From: Sycobia sp. Sy_11
Lineage: Eukaryota; Arthropoda; Insecta; Hymenoptera; Epichrysomallidae
DNA: 64,000 bases
Assembly (NCBI GenBank): GCA_018907035.1
Contig: JACCIC010000121.1
Span: 602,501 to 666,500 of the forward strand
Direction of reading: 5' to 3'
A program made the position numbers and the translations under genes. Of this stretch, positions 46,915 to 57,705 are shown one piece after another; the stretch's first letter is position 1, and each line of letters starts with the position of its first letter. The notes under the pieces were generated by a model. The model worked only from the letters and a program-made list of their open reading frames with translations, had not been told where the DNA came from and did not search any database.

Positions 46915-48191
46915 TCAGGTATGTGAATAAGTCTTTCCCGTTTTTTTTCAAATTTTGAGCCTTTATTGTGAAAAAATGGTTACCAATGAATTATTGAAAG
47001 TATTGGCCATCGCTAGCTACAACTTTTTCCCATCTTTCTGGCAACATACGAATCCCGTTGCGAAAAAATTCGACCGGTTTGGCCTCTATCCAGTCATCCA
47101 CTGATTTTTTGGCTTCCTCGTAGGAATGGAAGTGCTGGTCAGCCAGGCCATGCGTCATCGATCTGAAGAGATGGTAATCAGACGGAGCAACGTCTGGACT
47201 ATACGGCGGGTGGGGTAGGACTTCCCATTTGAGCGTTTCTAAGTATGTTTTCACCGGCGGTGCAACATGTGGGCGAGCATTGTCATGTTGCAAAATAACT
47301 TTGTCGTGCCTGTCGGAGTATTGTGGCCGTTTTTCTCGCAGTGCGTGGCTCAAACGCATCAATTGTCGTCGATAGACCTCGCCTGTGATCCTTTCATTCG
47401 GTTTCAGAAGCTCATAGTAAACCACACCTAGCTGGTCCCACCATATACAGAGCATGAGCTTGGCGCCATGAATATTTGGCTTGGCCGTCGATGATGATGC
47501 ATGGCCGGGTAGTCCCCATGATTTTCTTCGCTTCGGATTATCGTAACGTATCCACTTTTCATCGCCACGATGCAGAAAACCCTTTCTTTTATGTCGCTGA
47601 AGCAGCTGTTCGCAAGTGAAAAAACGCCGTTTGACGTCTCTCAGCTTCAGTTCGTACGGCACCCAATTTCCTTGCTTTTGGATCATTCCCATGGCTTTCA
47701 AACGCTTGGAAATGGTTGTTCGGTCAACTCCCAATGCTTCAGCAAGTTCTTCTTACGTTTGACAAGAATCTTCATCAAGCAAAGTCGCCAATTCTCGATC
47801 TTCAAAGATTTGCGGCCGCCCGGAACGCTCCTTGTCTTCCACGTCGAAATCACCGCTTTTGAAGCGTCGAAACCATCCGCGAACACTTGAATCATCGACA
47901 CAACCTTCTCCATAAGCCTCCTGAAGCAATCGATGCGTCTCGGCAGCAGATTTCTTCAAATTGAACCAATAAAGTGAAACTTCCCGCAAATGACGTCGAC
48001 TCGGCTCAAATTTCGACATTTTCACGATATCAAAAATTTATGATGCGAAAAAATTTTAACTAATGTGTTAGTATGGAATTGTTGACATATGAATAAGCTT
48101 TTATTATGACATATGTAACCATTGAATACTCGCACAGTATTGGTGGCGCCATCTCTTACAAAAAACGGGAAAGACCTATTCACAATCCTAA
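46915..48191 (-). mobile_element. Mariner element, family C, copy 2
   Basis: Same TIRs as copy 1, with TA at 46913-46914 and 48192-48193, and 1277 bp long. It differs from copy 1 by an 8-bp addition near 48115 and a handful of substitutions, implying very recent transposition of both copies. Confidence 0.92.
46991..48019 (-). pseudogene. Mariner transposase with one nonsense mutation
   Basis: Essentially the same protein as 34595-35623, with GDEKW, QHDNARPH and YSPDVAPSD all intact. A C-to-T change on the coding strand turns the Gln codon after DSCQT into TAA at about 47753, cutting it near residue 88 before the catalytic domain. The downstream 247 codons remain open. Confidence 0.92.
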
Positions 48192-48193
48192 TA

Positions 48194-48653
48194 TTATATT
48201 TAATTCATAATGTTTCTCTATTTAATAAAAATAATTATATTGTATTAAAATGGCTTTGATAAATTTAACTTAACATTGAGATAATAATAATGACTATTGC
48301 CAGCATTTTATCTATGTTTATAAATTTAATAGATCTAGAAAAATTTGCTAATTGTAAACTATAAACTGTTTGCAAAAATTATTTGATTTTTTTTCATATA
48401 TTTCGAGCATACTTTAGGTATAATCAGATTTTACGTATACCTATGTTCTATATAGGAGTTAGAGAGAGAAAAACCCCGAAGGGCATTAACAGGGATTACC
48501 CTGATTATTAATGGGATTATTAATGGGACTTGCCTACAGCACGTGGGCGCGTTCACCGGATACCTCACTTTCCCTCTCTCTCTCACTCTTTCTGACCTGT
48601 CCCTCCGCACGCATGGACACATTGTACGGGGCCTAGCTAAGCACTCTATACTC

Positions 48654-48700
<47 letters not shown>

Positions 48701-49324
48701 CATTTATTTGAGATTGTTGGTAAATAAACTGCTTTTTTTACATATTTGCAAAAAAATGCCTATTATCTAATCCTGACCGTCTAGAATACGTGGTTAAATT
48801 TTGAAGGTGATCGGTGGAGTAGTTTTGGCGCTTATAAAGGACATAGTTACAGACATATATTCTCTTTTATTATAGATTATAAGCAAAAATCTATATTACT
48901 TCATCAAATTTTTGGATACTCAAACCCTTTCGATTATAACTATGTTTTATCTCTATAAAACTTAATTTTTAATTTGCACAGCATTTAAAAAATCTTCAAA
49001 TTATTTTGTAAATTTTTATGTTAAATTTTTAAATTTTATTTAAATGCATATCAACAATATTAAATATTTTAAAAAAATTGTAATCATGCTTTATGTTATT
49101 AATGAAATTATAATGTCAGATTATCGATTTTGAGCAAAGAAAAGTTATTGACAAGATAACAAAAATTTACTTGGCTTTTTTATTGTCTAAGAAAGTTCTT
49201 ATACATAATATACATTGTAAGGCACTGAGCGTTCGTGGACTTTTCTTTTCTTTCGTGTATTATTTGATTTCTTAGCCGGCTGAACTTTTTAATTTTCTTG
49301 AATTATTTTAAAAATTAAAAATTG
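48194..49324. other. AT-rich spacer
   Basis: Contains a GC-richer patch at 48440-48650 and (TA)n at 48654-48697. 48780-48870 (GGTGATCGGTGGAGTAGTTTTGG) is faintly like Helitron 5' ends. No gene supported. Confidence 0.45.
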
Positions 49325-49330
49325 TACTTA

Positions 49331-49463
49331 AGTAGATAGGCTATAGGCATTCTAGCACATAGGCATTCTGGCACACCCCCCCTGAAAATGTGTGCTATGC
49401 CCCCAACTAAGTCACGGGGGACATAGCACACTTTACACGCGAGTATACTTTGGGTTCTCTACT
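49331..49463 (+). repeat. Polinton left terminal inverted repeat
   Basis: 133 bp, matching 62759-62895 inverted with few differences. It contains the internal palindrome GTGTGCTATGCCCCC (49390-49404) / GGGGGACATAGCACAC (49416-49431) with an 11-nt loop. Confidence 0.93.
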
Positions 49464-49489
49464 AGAAGCGAGGGATGGGTCATTTTTCA

Positions 49490-50290
49490 TTGTCAGTCCC
49501 ACGCTTTGTATCTTCACGATTTCGACAGAGTATAATATCGATGGGAAGGGAAAAGGGAGTGACTATGTAAAACCAACATAAAGGTATTCTATTTATTTGA
49601 AAAATTTTCCACTTCTTGAAAGGAGCATGAGAGAGGGTCGGAGTAGAGGTGAACACATGCACCTCTTGTTATACTGAATGTGGTTAGCTCATCAATCAGT
49701 ATATTCTCGTTTCCTTTGATGGCTATAAATGAATATTATTATAGCAGCCGTATAGCACAATACTATATAATGAAACCATGATATTTTTCTTTGTCGGTCC
49801 CACGCTTTGTATCTTTTTTCGACTCCGTATAACGTAGATGGAAATGGAAAAGGGAGTGACTGTGAAAACTTAGTATGTGAGCATTATATTTTAGAAAAGG
49901 TTGTGCCTTCACGGAACGAGCATGACAGAGGGTCGGAGTAGAGGCCAAACATGTGCGCCTCTTTTCATTTATTATACCGATTGAGGTTTACCCAATCAAT
50001 CAGTGTAATCCTTTTACCGGTAATGGTTATGAATGGCTATTGTTATAGTCAACACGTTGTGAACATCAGGCCTCTAGCTGATGTTATACGGATCGAGGTT
50101 GCCTCATTAATTAATATAATCCGCTGACCGTCTATGGCTATGGGCTGTGAAAGACCATTGTTGTAGTAACCACTATATACTGAAAACGAGGTATTTTTCT
50201 TCTCGATTTTCACGATTTCGGTAGAGAGTAAAATCAACGCGTTATTTCCCATTTATAAAAAGTTCTAAACGGGAAAGGAGGGACTTGATG
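49490..50290 (+). repeat. Subterminal tandem repeat, three degenerate units of ~285 bp
   Basis: Units at about 49490-49777, 49778-50060 and 50061-50290 (partial, order shifted). Shared blocks: CCCACGCTTTGTATCTT, AAAAGGGAGTGACT, AGAGGGTCGGAGTAGAGG, CAATCAGT followed by TATA/TGTAAT, and ATGGCTATRAATG-like sequence. It is non-coding and lies between the left TIR and the first gene. A regulatory or replication role would be inference. Confidence 0.75.
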
Positions 50291-50310
50291 GAATGAATAT
50301 GAACTTTCGA

Positions 50311-50550
50311 CCAATGAGGAATATTATACGCCTCAGGGATGCTGAGAGGGAGGAGTTAACAAATTTTTGTTTGATCTTTCTGTAAGCTGTGATGGTGTAA
50401 AGGGAGGAGAAAAATTTTGTTCCTCCACCAATAAAGAAAATTTTTTGTTATCAATATGGAATTTTTTTGACCAATAGAAAAGATTCTTCCTAAAGGCTAG
50501 CACTAGAAAACTCTCATAAAAGGGGAATCACGGATAGACTTTTCATCTCA
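50311..50550 (+). promoter_or_regulatory. Probable promoter of the Ser-rich gene (CCAAT x3, TATA, Inr)
   Basis: CCAAT pentamers at 50311-50315, 50428-50432 and 50471-50475. A TATA-like ATAAAAGG at 50516-50523 and an arthropod initiator-like TCAGT with its A at 50550 lie about 33 bp apart, which is normal core-promoter spacing. The ATG at 50594 follows 44 bp later. Read by eye, not tested. Confidence 0.6.
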
Positions 50551-50593
50551 GTCTGCTTGCATTTTTCCAAGAGTTTTTTCTGAAGCCTTGAAA

Positions 50594-51291
50594 ATGAGAG
50601 TGGCTCTGAATTCGAACGCCAGCGCCATCACCAGTACCAACGCCAGCACCAGCACTCGCAGTCGGAACGGTAACGGTAGCGGCAACGGTAACGGCAACGG
50701 CAACAGCAACAGCAGCGGCGGCGGGAAGAGACTACAAGCCGTGGAGAAGGCTCCCCGCAAACCGTCACACCACCAAAGGACGGTATAACAAGTCGATGGA
50801 CTTGTTCGGGGAAGAGGTGCCGAGAAGGTCAACAACGCCGATCCCGATTGCGGCAGCCTTCTTGGCGAGGGCAGTTACGCCCTGCCTGGAGAGATGCCAA
50901 TCGCATTCACCCGAGGTCAATCAACGTCAAGCTTCTGCTGATTGGAGAAGCATGCACAAAAAAACTGCTGCAGATGGCAGATACCATTCTGCAGGCTGCA
51001 AAAATTGCGGAAATGATAGAAGCAATGGAAAGAAAAGAAGAAAGAAAAGGTAAAAATATTTAAAAATATTATTTAAATTTAAATAATAATATTTAAAAAT
51101 ATAAATTTTTATGCTTTTAAATATGATCTAATGTATTTAATTTCTTTATTTTTATAGACAAGAGCAGCAGCAGTCGAAAACGGTCAAACTGTCCGGAAAG
51201 CAACGACGAATACTGCCTGCGGAAAAGGATAGCGACGAACAATACTCGTCCACGGAGCTCCTCCGTGGAGAGTATTGTTAGCACAAATAGC

Positions 51292-51323
<32 letters not shown>

Positions 51324-51387
51324 TATAGAAGAAATAGATCCTCCGGCAGGTCCGAGGATCATTTCCGACATCATATTAAAACAATAA
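50594..51387 (+). CDS. Polinton accessory gene, Ser/Asn/Gly-rich, two exons
   Basis: Exon 1 starts at ATG 50594 with a low-complexity Asn/Ser/Thr/Gly run. In the adjacent frame it ends with a well-formed helical segment (VKLLLIGEACTKKLLQMADT to MERKEERK). A donor AAAG|GTAAAA at 51048-51049 and an acceptor TTTTATAG|AC at about 51156 preserve the frame into DKSSSSRKRSN, a poly-Ser tract (13 Ser), EEIDPPAGPRIISD and a stop at 51385-51387. The two halves of exon 1 are in different frames, so a frameshift has probably occurred in the repetitive part (50650-50760). An AATAAA lies about 40 bp after the stop. Function unknown. A basic and acidic low-complexity protein of a virus-like element could be structural or DNA-binding, but that is a guess. 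Confidence 0.55.
51050..51157 (+). other. Candidate spliceosomal intron in the Ser-rich gene
   Basis: GTAAAA donor and TTTTTATAG acceptor, AT-rich interior with stops in every frame. Removal joins two coding-like segments in frame. Confidence 0.55.
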
Positions 51388-52490
51388 TAATTTTCTATAA
51401 GTTGTATAAATTGAATTATTTATAAATAAAATTTGTAAAAATGTATAAATTGTAAGTATAAATTGTAAAAAAAAAAAAAAAATAATGAATAAATGAATTA
51501 ATTTACAATTTTAAATTTTAAATGTTATTATTTCCCTTTTTTCCACTGCCTATCCTGTTCCCAAAAAATATTGTATTTAATTATTTATTTAATTATATTT
51601 ATTGAATTATTATTTAATTATTTATGTCAACTATTTTTTGTATTTTTAACTATTTTTATTTTAAATTTAATTTTTTGAAAAAATTTCCGTAGAATTTATT
51701 TATATATCTAATATTATAAATCAACATTATCAACATTTTACATATCTTATATAATAAATCAACACTTAATATAATAAACAACACAATTATATTCAAAGGC
51801 AAACGCTAAGACGTTCGAAGTGAAACTGATGAAAATTTTAATATTTACAATGTTTAAGTTGTTAAGTCAATAATGATCACATAAACATAACAAATCAAGT
51901 ACTAATTATAAAATTTTAAGTCAAAATATATTCTAAAATTATAAAAATGAGATTATGTCTGAATATATTTTGCTAAGAAATAGCGTGCCTTCTTTTTTAT
52001 TAACAGTGTGTTTGATATTACGTTGTATAAAAACTATATCAGATAAAGTGCGTTTTTTTAAATTATTGTAGATATCTACTACTATTCCCATTTTACCAAT
52101 TAATTTAATTTTTTGTATTTTACGAAAATGTAGGACATGAAAATTACTCCAAAGAAGGAACTGCGCGGGAGCTTGCGCACCAAAACCAGCTTAGCGCAAA
52201 CAACCACTCGAGGGGGGGGGGGGCAAGCCCCCCATAAGGGATCCCAACGTCAAAAATTCCTGGAATTTAAGGTAATTCCAGGAATTTACCAAAATTCTAG
52301 GAATTTTCAGGAAATTCTCTGAACTTCATATTTCTTAGAATTTTTTCTTTTATTTGAAAATTTACAAAATTTCTTTTAATTTAAAATTTCTTTTTATTTG
52401 TAATTTTTTTTTGTTAAAGTAGAAATAAAAAATACTGTTTTAAGATTAAATTTTTTTATTAATATAATTTTTTAAAATTACATTTATATT
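51388..52490. other. AT-rich spacer with small ORF and inverted repeats
   Basis: Mostly non-coding. A 61-codon plus-strand ORF (52137-52322, MKITPKKELRGSLRTK) spans a 12-G run (52212-52223) followed by six C, and an inverted repeat built on AATTCCTGGAATT/AATTCCAGGAATT (52255-52287). Product not recognised and possibly fortuitous. Confidence 0.4.
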
Positions 52491-52497
52491 CATTTTT

Positions 52498-53221
52498 TTA
52501 ACCAGTTTCATCTCGTCCATACTTTCCACTGAAATAATCTTCTATCCATGTACGCATAATTAGCACTTTACGAATCGCACACATTGGTAATCGCCTTGTG
52601 CTTAATGTGTGATTTTCACAAAGTATGTGTTCATCTTTATTTTGTAGTGACTGCAGTGATGGACAATCAAGCTGCTCCATATCGACAATATTTCTGAAAT
52701 AGAGAAAAAAAGTATGAAAAAGTATGAAAAAGTATGGAAATACTATGGAAAAGTATACTTTTCAATATATGTATATGAAAAGAAAAAATAAAAAGATGAT
52801 TAAAGTACGAAACTTTCTTCATACTTATATATTTGGCAGAATGTTTGTCAACCATTCCTTCTTCTCTCGCCCCTTCACATATAATTTTTTTACTCCTGCA
52901 AGACATATCTCCAATGTTTTTTTGACTCTATGGTAAGGAATGTCACCAGATTCTCATTCAATTCCATGGTAATTACGCTGCAGCCAGTGAAACATTTTTT
53001 TTTTCGTTCCATGTCAAGTCACTCCATGGAAATGGTGGCTTAAAGCGATACACTGCAGGTAGTGCACCTCTTTGCATGCCTAACAAACTAAATTCTTTCA
53101 AAATGAAAGTTTGCGGGCCTCTTGTCTAGAAACCCTGCATGTCGCAGAAGAACACTTTATCTTCTGGACACTGAAGAATATTTTTTCTAAACATTTCTTC
53201 ATATTCATGTACTCTAGCCAT
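52498..53221 (-). pseudogene. Polinton minus-strand gene of unknown function, with intron
   Basis: ATG at 53221 starts MARVHEYEEMFRKN. Coding-like blocks follow in order: FFCDMQGF, stop (53126-53128), GPQTFILKEFSLLG, YRFKPPFPWSDL, frameshift near 52980, WLQRNYHGIE, a TGA probably replacing Trp, ESGDIPYHRVKK, VKKLYVKG and EKKEWL. An intron starts with GTATGA (near 52810) and ends TTTCAG (about 52694). Exon 2 gives DMEQLDCPSLQSL to GRDETG and a stop at 52498. The block order is familiar to me from uncharacterised insect proteins, but I cannot name a fold. The spaced acidic residues would fit a nuclease, which is speculation. It is divergently arranged with PolB. Confidence 0.6.
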
Positions 53222-53962
53222 TTTTCAGATTAGTATATGCTGATTTTATAAGCTGAAGTGATGATTACGAATGTAAGTTCTGTGCTTATACATTCATTTT
53301 TATAAGAGTTCTCCCCTCCTCTTGAAAATAACGACTCTCCTACAATTGGCTGATTCATGAAAAATAAATAAACATTTGATTGGACAACGATTGAATTTAT
53401 TTGGTTGGCTACGAGTCTATTCATCCCCTCCATTTTTAGAGAAAGTCACTTACGATTGGGTGTGGGAGAAGAAAAGCATTTGTATGATTGAAAAGGGCGT
53501 AACCGTAGATATTCCGATGATCCTAAGACGATGCTCGTCTCCTCCCTCTAATAGGAAATGACGTTTATGATTGGTCGTTCAAGGAGAAAGGAGATGAAAT
53601 ATTAAAAGCATGATATTTTGATTGGTTCTACTCAGACAGTAGATACTTTCTTCTCTTTCTAACACACTCTTGAATGGTTTCTATTGCAGGTTTGATATTC
53701 TCTTTCCACTTAAACATCCCCTTCTCCTTATTTTTCATTTTCCTTTAAAACCGAGACAATTTCTGGGAGGAACACAGTTTCTTCACCAGAGTCAAATAAG
53801 TTCAGTTTTTATATTTCTTATTTTTCCATTGTCAACTATACAAGTGTGTTGTATTCAAAACAGTGTTTTTTTGTGTAATACTCTTATGAGACATTAAAGA
53901 AGTAATATTAATTATTTCACTTAATATATTTTATTAGTTAAGGTAAAAAAACCTAAAATAAG
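53222..53962. promoter_or_regulatory. Bidirectional intergenic region with five ATTGG (CCAAT) boxes
   Basis: ATTGG at 53345-53349, 53379-53383, 53455-53459, 53570-53574 and 53621-53625. For the rightward PolB gene there is an AT-rich TATA-like ATATTAAAAG (53599-53608) and a TCAGA initiator-like site with its A at 53634. The spacing is close to that of the promoter at 50516-50550. For the leftward gene, TTATAAAA-like boxes occur at about 53245 and 53295. The 75-codon frame at 53670-53897 is probably 5' untranslated DNA. Confidence 0.5.
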
Positions 53963-56900
53963 ATGGCTTTTCTTTCGTCTGTTGAGTTTAAAGTGAAACA
54001 ACTTCGTGATATTTACGAACGTGTCAGTGAATTGAACATAATCGAACTCAAGAATTATTTATCAATAACTGAACAGGATATAATAAAGCTGAGGGAATTT
54101 GGCAAAAAAACAAGGTCTCTCTCGAGCAGAAAATCAAAAATGTTTAACATGTCTGACTCATCTTTCATGTTTACAAGCAAGATTTCGTTATCATCTTGAT
54201 AGTGAAGTGTCAGTGGGAGGTAGTTTAATCTCTAACGTGTCAGCTAAAGTAGAGTGGCGAGATATACAATCTGCTTTTAAAAATCGAATAAGAACAGGCG
54301 TTGTTGTTAATTTAGAACATGTGGACATTCTAAGTTTCTTGGTTGACACACAGAAGCTCTTTGAAGATAAAGTTAGAGCCTGTTTACAAGAATATACAGT
54401 AATAAAAGTAAATTCTGATTTTATATCAGAGTTCTCCAGGCAGAAAAATAGAGAGGAAACAACAGAAATTAAATATTTCACAACTGTCAGTGCTACAATA
54501 TACATGTCTACTGATTTAGAAAAATGGTATGTGGAGCATATTAAGGAACCACTTCTTACACATCTAGAAGAATTTCAGGATAAAGATTCTGGATGGACAT
54601 TAAAAAGTATTATTAGTTTGTCCATAAATATGAAAATTTTCACCTCACAAGGGAAGATCATACATTCCTCTTCCTAAGTTCATAGCATCAAAAAGAGCAT
54701 GTATCAACGTTCATAACATTGATAATCAATGCTTCAAATGTGATATTCTTTCAGCATTACATCCAAATGAAAAAAATCCTCAAAGAGTTCATAATCATGA
54801 TAAATTTGCAAACAAATTGAACTTTGGTGATATAGAATTTCCTACAAAACTGAAGGATATTTCTAAATTTGAAAAATTGAATAATATTTCAGTAAATGTT
54901 TATATGCTTAGGAAGTAAGGTTCGAAATATGAAGTATCACCTTGTCATATTTCATTAAATAAGAAAGAAAAACGTGCAAATCTTCTCCTGATTCAAGATT
55001 TCTACATAGACGAGTATGAAGAAAATAATCTTCCGGACGATAATGGGAGTGTACCTAAATTCCATTATGTTTCGATTAAAAATATATCCAGACTTTTAGG
55101 ATCGCAAGTGAGTAAAGCTCATAAAAAATTATACCATTGTGAAAGATGCTTACAAAATTTTTATAGTGAGTAAGGGCTACAAATTCATGAAAATCTTTGT
55201 AAAAACATTAATACTTGTAGAATCAATTTACCAAACGCATCGAATAACATTTTGAAATTTGAAGATTATAGTAAAAGTGAAAAAGTACCTTTTGTAATTT
55301 ATGCAGATTTTGAATGTTTATTAAAACCGACAGAAAACGAGAATGTTTTTCAATTATATGAAGCGTACAGTATAGGTTTCTATTTAAAATGTAGCTTTGA
55401 CGACAAATTATCCGCTTACAAAGCATACAGACAGAAAAGTCCAGATGATGAGACGCCTGCACAATGGTTTGTTCGTGAACTGAAATCAATTGGTGAGCAG
55501 ATTGATTATCTCTATAAAAATCCAAAACCAATGAAACTCACAGACCTTGAAGAATTATCTTTTCAATGGTCAACCGATTGCCATATAGGTCGCAAACCAT
55601 TTCTAGATGGGCAACTGGCAGTACGAGATCATTGTCATCTTACAGGAAGGTAAGTTTTTTTTTAGATAAACAAAATTAATAATTTAATTTGATAATTAAT
55701 TTGATTAATTTGTTTTTTGTCTTTAGGTTCAGAGGTGCTGCTCATAATTTATGCAATTTGAACTATAAAGACTCAAAATTTATTCCCTTAATTTTTCATA
55801 ACCTCATTTATGACACACATTTTATTTTAAAAGAACTTGGAAATTCTACACTGATGAATGGACGAATTACTCTAGTACCTCATAACAAGGAAAAATATAT
55901 TTCATTTACGAAGTATATGGATGACTGTGATGTAAATTTTAGATTTATAGATTCTTGGCGATTTTTACCATCATCCTTAGAGAAACTTGCCTCGTATCTA
56001 GATAAGGTACCAATAGCAATACAGGAATTTCAATTAGATGGATTCTCAAATGAAAATATTAACCTTCTTAGACGTAAAGGCATATTTCCCTACGGTTTTG
56101 TAGATGGAGTCGATAAATTATTAATTACAAAACTGCCGTCGAAAAATGAATTTTATAATAAATTAACAGATTCAGATATTACTGAAGAAGATTACAAGCA
56201 CGCTGTTCAAGTATGGGAAAGTTAAGGCCTACGGCTTATGTCCAGCACACTTTTACACTACTCTAGGATTAACATTTTCAGCTGTTCTAAAAATGACAAA
56301 GGTAGAATTAGAACTCCTGACTGATATTGACATGTTACTATTTATTGAATCAGGCATTCGGAGTGGAATAAGTGCTGCAATCGATATTCAAAGGCAAATA
56401 ATCCATATATGGGATCGGGATACATGAAAAAAATAAAATAAAGACACTTTTATATTACGATATTAATAATCTATATGGTTGGGCGATGGTACAGCATTTA
56501 TCAATTGGAAAATTTAAGTGGGTTGATTATGAATCAACTCGTAACTTTTTCAATACACCATCAGATTCGGACGTAGGTTATATTGCTGAAGTAGATTTGG
56601 AGTATCCAGAGGAAATACATGATATTCATCGTGATTTACATTTCTGTGACGAGCATCGTACACCACCTGGCTCAAAACAAAAGAAACTGCTAATTACATT
56701 GAACGATAAAAAAAGATATATAGTTTATTATCGTGCTCTTAAGCAAGCGCTTGACAATGGTCTTCGATTGAAAAAAGTACATAGAATTTTGAGTTTTAAG
56801 AAACCCTGGCTGAAACCATATGTCGAACTAAATACTGAAAAGCGAAAGCATGCAAAGAATGAGTTTGAAAAACTTTTTTATAAATTATTAATTAATGCTG

Positions 56901-57705
56901 TATATGGAAAATGCATTGAGCGAGAGCGATCTCGCGTTGATGTACGTTTAGTAAATAATTCACTGGTCGATATGGAGCAGAGGCACGCATAGCCTTACCT
57001 AATTATCATAGCTGTGCAATTTTCGATGAAAATTTAGTTGCCATTCAGCTTAAGAAAACAAGTGTAACAATAAAAAAGCCGATAAACGTTGGGCTTTGTA
57101 TCCTCGATCTATCAAAGATATTAGTGTATGATTTTCACTACTCTTACATGAAACGTCGAGTGGGCGAAAAGTGTAAGCTTTTGTATACTGATACTGAAGC
57201 TTCATATATGAAGTAGAGGATATTGATATGTATCAAGTAATGAAACAAGATATTCATAGATTTGATACATCTGATTATGACAAAAATAATCAGTATGGTA
57301 TTCCACGTCAAAATAAAAAAGTTCCTGGACTCATGAAAGATGAATGTAATGGAAAGATTATGATGGAATTTATCGGTTTACGGAGTAAAATATACAGTAT
57401 TTTAGTAGATGGAGGAGGGATAGTAAAAAAGCTAAAGGGATAAATCGAACGTTGTAAAAACATCAATCACGTTTGAAGATTATCGAAGATGTTGGGAAGA
57501 TCTCGTGATTATACAGCGAGAGCAGTGTAACATTCGCTCAAAATTACACATAGTGCATACAGTAAAACAGAAAAAAATGGCCCTCAGTCCATTTGATGAT
57601 AAAAGATACTTATTGACCAATACTACAGACACATTACCTTGGGGTCACTATAAAATCCTAGAAGAGCAAATGTCGCAAGCTGCAAGTCAGGTAGAGAGGA
57701 AATAA
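53963..57705 (+). pseudogene. Polinton protein-primed DNA polymerase B (broken)
   Basis: Would replicate the element using a protein primer. An N-terminal extension (53963-54640, at least one frameshift near 54115) is followed by RSYIPLPKFIASKRACINV (54655). A CERCLQNF..HENLC zinc-finger-like motif at about 55141-55200 contains a stop at 55171. Exo I is FVIYADFECLL (55300). After the intron come GAAHNLCNLNY, and KAYGLCPAHFY in a new frame. Pol motif A is YYDINNLYGWAM (about 56455-56490), motif B FYKLLINAVYGK (56870-56910) and motif C YTDTEAS (57184-57204), where the usual DTD reads DTE. The KQDIHRFDTSDYDKNNQYG segment and a C-terminus to 57705 follow. Lesions: stops at 54916 and 55171, and frameshifts near 54115, 54630, 56222, 56375, 56410, 56970, 57205 and 57440. 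Clearly inactive. Confidence 0.92.
55650..55726 (+). other. 77-bp spliceosomal-type intron in PolB
   Basis: Exon 1 ends ACAGGAAG, the donor is GTAAGT, a pyrimidine-rich tract leads to TCTTTAG, and exon 2 begins GTTCAGAGG. Splicing restores the family-conserved block HCHLTGR-FRGAAHNLCN exactly, and the unspliced frame stops at once. 77 is not a multiple of three. Confidence 0.85.

Noticed and set aside
53670..53897. 75-aa ORF just upstream of PolB
   Set aside because: Lies between the initiator-like site and the PolB ATG and is hydrophobic AT-rich sequence. More likely 5' untranslated DNA.
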